From the NCBI RefSeq assembly GCF_016055025.1, contig NZ_JAECVW010000016.1: 22,468 nucleotides of DNA; one strand, given 5' to 3'. Below the pieces are notes generated by a model. The model did no database searches, was not told the DNA's origin, and saw nothing but the letters and a program-made list of their open reading frames with translations. The stretch is from Thermoactinomyces intermedius. GTDB taxonomy: Bacteria > Bacillota > Bacilli > Thermoactinomycetales > Thermoactinomycetaceae. This document shows, one piece after another, positions 16,566-22,468 of this stretch (the first letter of the stretch is position 1; every line of letters starts with the position of its first letter). A program made the translations under genes and the position numbers.

Positions 16566-17360
16566 TTAAAAAATGGTATGAACCAGCCCGCCGTCGATCC
16601 GGAGCGAAGCGCCATTGATGGCCGAGGAACGGGGACTGCACAAAAATGCCACAAAAGAGGCAATTTCTTCCGGGCGGATCAGCCGTTGAATCAGGGAGCT
16701 CGGCCGGTGTTCGCTCATAAACCGACGTTCCGCTTCCTCCAAAGACATGGTTTCTCCTTGGTATAGCTTTTGGATGTGTTTTTCCACGCCTTCGGTCAGC
16801 GTGGATCCGGGCATGACTGTATTGACGGTCACGTTGGTTCCCCGGGTTAATTCCGCCAAGCTTCTGGAGATCGACAGTTGCATGGTTTTGGTTGCACTGT
16901 AATGGGCCATCTCCGGAGATGGCATGATGGCAGCTTCACTGGAAATAAAGAGGATTTTTCCTTCATTTCGCTCAAGCATTCCTTTGAGGTAATGGCGGGA
17001 TAAACGAAGCCCGCTTAAAATATTGGTTTCAAACAGCTTTTGCCATTCTTCATCTCCGGTTTCAAAAAAATCAGCCGGCTCGAAGATTCCGAGGTTGTTG
17101 ATCAAAATATCGACTTCCGGATGCTTTTGGATGATTTCATTGCATCCGGCTTTGGAGCTCAAATCGGCAACGGCCGGTTCCAGTGATGCTTCGGGCTGGG
17201 AAGATTGGATCTCTTTGATGACTTGTTGCACTTTTTCTTCCCGGCGCCCGTTAATGAGGACGGTGGCCCCTTCTTGAGCAAGCAGTCGGGCGGTTGCTTT
17301 TCCGATTCCGGAAGTGGAACCGGTCACGAGCACTTTTTTTTCCTTTAAAAAGAGGTCCAT
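16566..17360 (-). CDS. Short-chain dehydrogenase/reductase
   Basis: A classical 264-residue SDR. It has the cofactor motif TGSTSGIG (13-20), R39/R40 after the second strand (suggesting NADP), NNLG (88-91), N113, and the catalytic set S140/S141, Y154 and K158 (HYSATK). AAAGGGG lies upstream of ATG 17360. It follows the aldo/keto reductase by 29 bases, so the two probably form one transcript of carbonyl-reducing enzymes. The substrate cannot be read from the sequence. Confidence 0.9.
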   Translation of the reverse strand: MDLFLKEKKVLVTGSTSGIGKATARLLAQEGATVLINGRREEKVQQVIKEIQSSQPEASLEPAVADLSSKAGCNEIIQKHPEVDILINNLGIFEPADFFETGDEEWQKLFETNILSGLRLSRHYLKGMLERNEGKILFISSEAAIMPSPEMAHYSATKTMQLSISRSLAELTRGTNVTVNTVMPGSTLTEGVEKHIQKLYQGETMSLEEAERRFMSEHRPSSLIQRLIRPEEIASFVAFLCSPRSSAINGASLRIDGGLVHTIF

Positions 17361-17389
17361 GGATCATTCCCCTTTCTTGTTTGTGTTGT

Positions 17390-18325
17390 TCAGACGGCGG
17401 TCAGCTTGTCAAGCCGTGCAACATCTTCGCCGGTCAGTTTCCATTCGCTCGAAGCGATATTTTGCATGATTTGCTCTTTGTTTTTGGCGCCGGTAATCAC
17501 GGTGGTGACCGCAGGTTTGGCCAAAAGCCAGTTTACGGCGACTTGTGCCGTCGGTTTGTTGTAACGTTCAGCGACGGTGCGGATTTTCTCCACTTTTTTC
17601 AGATTTTCTTCAAAACGCCCTTCTTGGAAAAGCGGATTGAATTGCCGCCGGACATCATTTGAAGACAAGGTGATTGGGGGGGTGAACTTGCCGGTAAGAA
17701 GTCCTTGGGCCAGAGGGCTGTAAGGAATAAAGCCCATTCCGTTTTTTTCCGTATAGGGATACTCTGCTTTTTCCACATCCCGTTGAAGCAGGTTGTACAG
17801 GGATTGGAGAGAGACGACATTGGCGTATTTGCGGGCTTCTTCCATTTGTTCCACGGAGAAGTTGGAGACGCCGATATAACGGACTTTTCCTTTCTCCACA
17901 AGTTCATTGAGGGTTTCCATGGTTTCTTCGATCGGGGTTTGATCATCCGGCCAGTGAACCTGGTACAGATCGATATAGTCTGTGTTCAGGTTTTTCAGGC
18001 TTTGGTCAATTTCGCGCAGGATATTTTTCCGGCTGGCATCCTTGACAAAGTCCCCTTTTTCGTTCCAAACCAAGCCGAACTTGGTGGCGATGATCACTTT
18101 GTCCCGGACGGGCTTCAGGGCTTTCCCGAGAATGCGTTCGGATTCCCCGAAACCGTAGAAAGGCGCGGTGTCGAAAAAATTGACCCCGTGATCATATGCC
18201 GTTTGGATGGCTTCCATGATTTCCTGCTCGTCCACGTTTCCCCAACCGGCTTTTCCGGCTGCCCAGGCTCCGAAGCCGATCACAGAGGCCATTAAGTTAC
18301 TGTTTCCCAGTCTTCTTTTTTCCAT
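17390..18325 (-). CDS. Aldo/keto reductase
   Basis: A 311-residue NADP-dependent oxidoreductase of the AKR barrel fold. The catalytic tetrad is visible: D52 and Y57 (FFDTAPFYGFGESE), K82 (IATKFG) and H124 (YQVHWPDDQ). I chose ATG 18325 (MEKRRLGNSNL) because GAGGAGAG lies just upstream; the frame extends to 18400 without another ribosome binding site. It is divergent from an HxlR regulator over a region with a palindromic operator, so it is likely controlled by that regulator in response to a toxic aldehyde, quinone or disulfide stress. Confidence 0.9.
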   Translation of the reverse strand: MEKRRLGNSNLMASVIGFGAWAAGKAGWGNVDEQEIMEAIQTAYDHGVNFFDTAPFYGFGESERILGKALKPVRDKVIIATKFGLVWNEKGDFVKDASRKNILREIDQSLKNLNTDYIDLYQVHWPDDQTPIEETMETLNELVEKGKVRYIGVSNFSVEQMEEARKYANVVSLQSLYNLLQRDVEKAEYPYTEKNGMGFIPYSPLAQGLLTGKFTPPITLSSNDVRRQFNPLFQEGRFEENLKKVEKIRTVAERYNKPTAQVAVNWLLAKPAVTTVITGAKNKEQIMQNIASSEWKLTGEDVARLDKLTAV

Positions 18326-18425
18326 GAGTAATCTCTCCTCGATCCAGGCTGATGATAACGACTTGGTCCGGATGCCGAATGTTCTCGACAGCCGTGGCAC
18401 TTATTATGTAACATATACTTATATT

Positions 18426-18455
18426 TTGGAAGTACGTACTTTTTAGTGATATAGA
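18426..18455 (+). promoter_or_regulatory. Promoter of the HxlR gene with a palindromic operator
   Basis: TTGGAA (18426-18431), 18-base spacer, TATAGA (18450-18455). The perfect palindrome AAGTACGTACTT (18430-18441) covers the -35/spacer. Further TACTT copies lie on both sides (near 18417 and 18456). HxlR/YodB-type regulators bind TACT/AGTA half-sites, so this is the likely self- and target-operator. Confidence 0.6.
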
Positions 18456-18536
18456 TACTTTCCGGTAACACAGGCACTTTTGGGTAACCTTATGAAGCAG
18501 AAGTTTCATTGGCGATCGAAGGGAAGGAGGAGTACT

Positions 18537-18881
18537 GTGAAAACGGAAGAGAAATCTTATAATATCCCGGTTGAGGCGACCTTGGAAGTGATCGGCGGAA
18601 AATGGAAAACCGTCATCCTTTGCCATTTGACCCGTGGACCGATGCGGACAAGCGAATTGAAAAGAGCCATGCCGAAGATCACGCAAAAAATGTTGACCCA
18701 ACAACTGCGCGAATTGGAAAAGGACGGTGTGATCAACCGCATTGTCTATAACCAAGTGCCTCCGAAAGTGGTTTATGAATTGAATGAATTCGGTTGGTCG
18801 TTAAAGCCGGTCTTGGACCAAATGTGCGCATGGGGAGAAGAATATATCAAGTGCAAAGCGCAGAAAAAAGTGGAGAAGTAA
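18537..18881 (+). CDS. HxlR-family transcriptional regulator
   Basis: A 114-residue winged-helix protein. AAGGAGGAG at 18523-18531 precedes GTG 18537; a longer TTG start at 18480 is rejected. The HxlR pattern is plain: EVIGGKWKTVILCHLTRGP, then SELKRAMPKITQKMLTQQL and RELEKDGVINR. A cysteine stands at 29 (ILCHL), and others near the C-terminus (MCAW, IKCK), but not at the extreme N-terminal position used by YodB/HypR for redox sensing, so its signal is open. It is divergent from the AKR-SDR operon. Confidence 0.9.
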   Translation: MKTEEKSYNIPVEATLEVIGGKWKTVILCHLTRGPMRTSELKRAMPKITQKMLTQQLRELEKDGVINRIVYNQVPPKVVYELNEFGWSLKPVLDQMCAWGEEYIKCKAQKKVEK

Positions 18882-18898
18882 AAAGGGATTGAACGATG

Positions 18899-18918
18899 CA
18901 TGGATCCGATCCATCCTT
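18899..18918 (+). terminator. Weak hairpin after the HxlR gene
   Basis: ATGGAT/ATCCAT around CCG, followed by CCTTTG. The stem is short and the T-run poor. Confidence 0.3.
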
Positions 18919-18946
18919 TGAATAAAAAATAGGGGAGTAGGATTTC

Positions 18947-19369
18947 ATGGAAAGTTGGGAGCGATGGGAGCCGGTTCGCGGGATTCCGGCAAGGCTGTAC
19001 AATGATTTGTTTTTGGATCATCATGAAGGGGTTCTGTTGGAGTTTAGTGATGAAAACCATGAAAGAAAGGTGAGGGTTTGGTTTGAAAATGGTGTGCTGT
19101 CTTATCGGAACACAGACGAAGGATCGCTTTTGAAAACCTGGTATCAATTGGATGAACAATATCGCGATCCTTTTTACAGCCGATGGACGATGTTTAAAGT
19201 GAAGAATTCCGCCTATTTAACATGGTTTATTGAACAAAGTATGGGAATTTATGATCCGCGAGAGGTGGAGCATTATGTTTTTATCACTCCAAACGACGTG
19301 ATTGAGGTTTTATCGGAATTTCCTCCAAAGGTTCAAGTCATGGCGTGTGACTCCAAGGCAGGTGAATAA
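18947..19369 (+). CDS. Unknown 140-residue soluble protein
   Basis: GGGGAG precedes ATG 18947. The protein reads SWERWEPVRGIPARLYND, then GVLLEFSDENHERKVRVWF, SYRNTDEGSLLKTW, FYSRWTMFKVKNSAYLTWF and ends strand-rich. Strand-rich acidic proteins with a YR-x-TDEG segment are common as single genes near toxin loci in bacilli, but I cannot name the family. It has no signal peptide. It could be another orphan immunity protein; a terminator follows. Confidence 0.75.
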   Translation: MESWERWEPVRGIPARLYNDLFLDHHEGVLLEFSDENHERKVRVWFENGVLSYRNTDEGSLLKTWYQLDEQYRDPFYSRWTMFKVKNSAYLTWFIEQSMGIYDPREVEHYVFITPNDVIEVLSEFPPKVQVMACDSKAGE

Positions 19370-19378
19370 TGAAACAGG

Positions 19379-19403
19379 CCCCATGTGTAAAAGATGGGGT
19401 TTT
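19379..19403 (+). terminator. Rho-independent terminator
   Basis: CCCCAT pairs with ATGGGG around a 9-base loop and is followed by T4, 9 bases after the stop of the unknown protein. Confidence 0.75.
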
Positions 19404-19527
19404 GCTATGTTTTTTCAGTGGTGATTATTTATAAAAAGTGAAATACCATGATAATCTGAAATGTTTTTATAAATGAAACCGTGTACAATGGGAATAAAAC
19501 CAAGGACAGACAAGGGGATGAACAGGA

Positions 19528-20689
19528 ATGGAAGTCAGTGCTCTTGGAGCCGTGATTGCACTTGTCATGTCAGTGATTTTGATCCTTCGGAAAGTGCCGC
19601 CCGCGTACGGGATGGTGGCCGGTGCGTTGGCCGGCGGATGGATTGGCGGGGCATCTCTCCCTGACACGGTTTCATTGATGATGGAAGGAGCTGAAGGAAT
19701 GATTCCGGCCACACTCCGGATCCTGGCGGCGGGGGTTCTGGCCGGAGTGTTGATGGAGTCCGGAGCGGCAACGACCATTGCCGAAAAAACGGTGGATTGG
19801 ATCGGGGAGAAAAGAGCGCTGTTGGCTCTGGCCATTGCAACCATGCTGCTCACTGCGGCTGGGGTGTTCATTGATGTGGCGGTGATCACTGTGGCACCGA
19901 TTGCTCTTGCCATAGCCGGCCGGGTCGGCTTTTCCAAAACAGGCGTCCTGATTGCCATGATCGGCGGCGGGAAGGCAGGCAATCTGATGTCGCCCAATCC
20001 CAACTCGATCGCAGCAGCCGAAGCATTTGACGTTTCTTTAACCTCGGTGATGGCCGCCGGGGTGATTCCGGCTGTCTTTGGCATCCTGGTGACGTACATC
20101 ACGGCATGTAAGCTTTCCCGCAAGGGAAGTCCGGTGTCCTTCAACGGTCTTTCGGATCCGGCCCAAACCGGGCCTCCGAAGTTGCTTCCGGCAATCGTGG
20201 CACCGCTTACGGCCATAATCTTGCTCTCGTTGCGCCCGCTGGCCGGGATTGAAATGGATCCCATGGTTGCCTTGCCGGTTGGAGGAATCACCGGGGCTCT
20301 CATCATGGGGAAAGCCAAACAGATCAATCAGTATGCCATTGCCGGACTTGAAAAAATGTCCGGGGTGGCCATCATGCTGCTTGGTACCGGAACCTTGGCG
20401 GGGAATTATTTCCAACTCTCATTTGTCGGATGTGATTATTCAGGCTTTGACGGCTGCCGGGCTCCCGGCCTTTTTATTGGCGCCGTTTTCCGGGGCATTC
20501 ATGTCAGCGGCGACTGCATCGACCACAGCCGGTACGGTTGCAGCGGGCAGTGTGTTTGGCGGGATGATGATGGAAATGGGCGTGGCGGGACTGGAACGGA
20601 TGAAATTAATCCCCTTTGAATCCCTCATCGGGCTTACGTTAACCGCCGTATCCACCTTGATCTTCGGTGTTTTCAAGGTCTTTCCGTAA
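19528..20689 (+). pseudogene. GntP-family permease, frameshifted near codon 292
   Basis: An organic-acid (gluconate/glycerate-type) proton symporter, about 386 residues when repaired. Frame 1 runs from ATG 19528 through many membrane helices and the GGGKAGNLMSPNPNSIAAAE stretch typical of the family to LLGTGTLAG near 20400. The homologous continuation IISNSHLSDVIIQALTAAG, PFSGAFMSAATASTTAGTVA is in the +1 frame and ends at TAA 20689. One extra base around 20401-20406 (GGGGAA) explains it. It precedes glycerate kinase by 22 bases, so glycerate uptake is the likely job. Sequencing error cannot be excluded. Confidence 0.8.
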
Positions 20690-20711
20690 TTTTTGAAAAG
20701 GAAGTGGAATC

Positions 20712-21869
20712 ATGAAAATTGTCATTGCTCCCGACTCATTCAAAGAAAGCATGTCTGCCATGGATGCGGCCTGTGCTATTGAAAAAGGCTTCAAACAGGT
20801 GTTGCCGGATGCCGAATATGTCAAAGTCCCCATGGCCGATGGAGGGGAAGGCACCGTCCGGTCCCTGGTGGATGCAACCGGCGGGGAAATCCGAAAAGAA
20901 ACGGTCACCGGGCCGTTAGGAACCGCAGTGGAGGCATTTTACGGGCTCACCGGGGACAGAAAAACGGCCGTGATCGAAATGGCGGCGGCTTCCGGCATTC
21001 ATCTGGTTCCGAAAGAGAAGCGAAACCCGCTTGTGACCACGACAAAAGGAACGGGGGAATTGATCCGGGCCGCATTGGACCAAAGGGTGGAACGGATTGT
21101 GATCGGCATCGGAGGCAGTGCGACCAATGACGGAGGGGCCGGCATGGCCCAAGCACTGGGCGCCAGATTGTTGGACAGGGACGGAAATCCGCTGGGATTT
21201 GGCGGCGGGGAACTAAGCAAGCTTGATTCAATTGATTTGAGCCAGCTGGACCCCCGGTTAAAAGAAGTGCACATTGAAGTCGCATGCGACGTGGATCATC
21301 CGTTGACCGGAAAGCGTGGAGCTTCCGCCGTGTTCGGGCCGCAAAAAGGAGCCACCCCGGAAATGGTGGCCATCCTCGATGCTAACCTGTCCCGTTATGC
21401 ACAAGTGGTGAAGGAAACTTTGGGAATCGACGTTGACCCGATTCCAGGAGCGGGAGCAGCGGGGGGACTGGGCGCCGGACTGATTGCTTTTTTGGGAGCT
21501 TCGTTAAAGCGCGGAGTCGATGTGGTGGCCGAAGCGGTGCAACTGGATAAACACATGGCCCAAGCTTCCTTGGTCATCACCGGGGAGGGGAAAATCGATG
21601 GCCAGACCATCCATGGAAAAACCCCCGTCGGCGTTGCCAAACGGGCCAAAAAATACGGGGTTCCCGTGATCGGCATTGCGGGGATGCTCGGAGAAGATTG
21701 TGATGCGGTGTACCGGCACGGGATCGATGCCCTTTTCTCCATCGTGCCGGGAACCGTATCACTGGAAACGGCCCTTTTAAACGGGGAGAAGTACACAGAG
21801 CAATTGGCCGAAAACCTGGCCAGGTTGATCCGTTTGAAACAGATGGTTGATGGCACGGGGGCTGATTAA
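20712..21869 (+). CDS. glxK: Glycerate kinase (GlxK/GarK family)
   Basis: A full-length 385-residue cytosolic enzyme that phosphorylates glycerate with ATP. Family marks are all present: MKIVIAPDSFKESMSAMDAA at the start, VPMADGGEGTVRSLVDATGG, IEMAAASGIHLV, RNPLVTTTKGTGELI, IGIGGSATNDGGAG, FGPQKGAT, PGAGAAGGLGAGL and ITGEGKIDGQT. AAAGGAAG lies before ATG 20712. It is downstream of the GntP-type permease, presumably in one transcript for glycerate use. Its base composition is high (bases 21121-21180 are 40/60 G+C), unlike the immunity array. Confidence 0.95.
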   Translation: MKIVIAPDSFKESMSAMDAACAIEKGFKQVLPDAEYVKVPMADGGEGTVRSLVDATGGEIRKETVTGPLGTAVEAFYGLTGDRKTAVIEMAAASGIHLVPKEKRNPLVTTTKGTGELIRAALDQRVERIVIGIGGSATNDGGAGMAQALGARLLDRDGNPLGFGGGELSKLDSIDLSQLDPRLKEVHIEVACDVDHPLTGKRGASAVFGPQKGATPEMVAILDANLSRYAQVVKETLGIDVDPIPGAGAAGGLGAGLIAFLGASLKRGVDVVAEAVQLDKHMAQASLVITGEGKIDGQTIHGKTPVGVAKRAKKYGVPVIGIAGMLGEDCDAVYRHGIDALFSIVPGTVSLETALLNGEKYTEQLAENLARLIRLKQMVDGTGAD

Positions 21870-22468
21870 AAGTTTCCGTGCTTTTATTTTTTAGTGTAAA
21901 TTGATTATTCCAAGTGATTAAGATGTTTACGTTCGGAAGTTAAATTTTTTTAGATATTTTTTCGAATATTTAAATGATCTTGAAAAATAGAACTTACATT
22001 CGATATCCTTTTAATGCTATAAAAAAATTGAAGGGAACCAAAGATCAACAACGAAAAAATTTCACGGGAGGTTTGACAGGCGTGAACAAGTTTTTGCGCT
22101 CATTTTTAGCCCTTCTGATTCTGTTGGCCGGGTCATTGGCTTTGGTTGGCGGCACGGGTTATGCCGAACCCGGGGGATTTGATGTTCCTAAGGTGAATGA
22201 AGATTTTGATCAGTTTGAACACACCCCCGCGCCGCAAAAGCAACAACCGATCCATAACACAGAAGTACAGGCCGAAGAAAAAGGATTCTGGGACAAGACG
22301 GCCGAATTTTTCAAAGACGGCTGGGAGTGGGTCAGCGAGAAAGGTTCAGAGTTCATCCATTGGACCAAGGAAAAAGTAGCGGATTTCTTGGAAGCATTTG
22401 AGGAAATCTTGTCCTTGTTAACGTCGGTTGTGATTGTGGTCGGCAGCTTCTTTAAAGGATTGGGTAAA

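Overview
This window is from a low-GC Gram-positive bacterium of the Bacillales type. Evidence: strong AGGAGG-type ribosome binding sites, GTG/TTG starts, Rho-independent hairpins with T-runs, a LanFEG-type ABC operon, HxlR and EamA proteins. Thermoactinomycetaceae or a related spore-former is my guess; the exact taxon cannot be read from the sequence.

The dominant feature is an array of short, secreted, polymorphic-toxin-like genes. Three genes share one N-terminal architecture: a Sec signal peptide, an acidic linker, a hydrophobic helical segment, HP-x-x-T repeats, a GDA-R-WFG...GTKG pre-toxin stretch, and a YEQPAD box. They are a 5'-truncated copy at 1-1023, a complete copy at 13694-14998, and a 3'-truncated copy at 22082-22468. 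After YEQPAD the sequence becomes variable. The two visible C-terminal domains carry an HILE-x-HHP-x-Y motif and end in QFYP or QLYP. Each is followed by a member of one small-protein family (1062-1622 and 15008-15535), the obvious candidate immunity protein. The complete copy and the third copy have related promoters.

From about 1.6 to 9.0 kb lies an AT-rich array of small genes that looks like an orphan-immunity graveyard. It holds a YezG/DUF600-like protein, a CdiI-like protein broken at a T7 tract and sitting directly behind the remnant of a toxin tip, a colicin/pyocin-type immunity protein preceded by a fragment of the toxin gene, several unknown proteins, a TPR protein with a truncated second copy, a protein with an internally duplicated domain, a DUF4241 protein, a broken DUF4177-like protein with a second remnant, an ASCH protein, and a remnant of the toxin-linked immunity family. 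The pattern fits repeated C-terminal replacement, with old immunity genes left behind to decay.

From 9.0 to 13.4 kb, on the minus strand, is a five-gene operon: a lantibiotic-immunity-type ABC transporter (ATPase with an E-loop, plus MutE-like and MutG-like permeases) followed by an OmpR-type regulator and a sensor kinase. No lantibiotic precursor or modification gene is visible. It is probably a bacteriocin sensing and self-protection module.

From 15.6 to 21.9 kb is more ordinary, higher-GC chromosome: an EamA transporter with an in-frame stop near its natural start, an SDR and an aldo/keto reductase divergent from an HxlR regulator, an unknown 140-residue protein, a frameshifted GntP permease, and glycerate kinase. 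The third toxin gene then begins. Toxin cassettes therefore flank both defence-like and metabolic genes.
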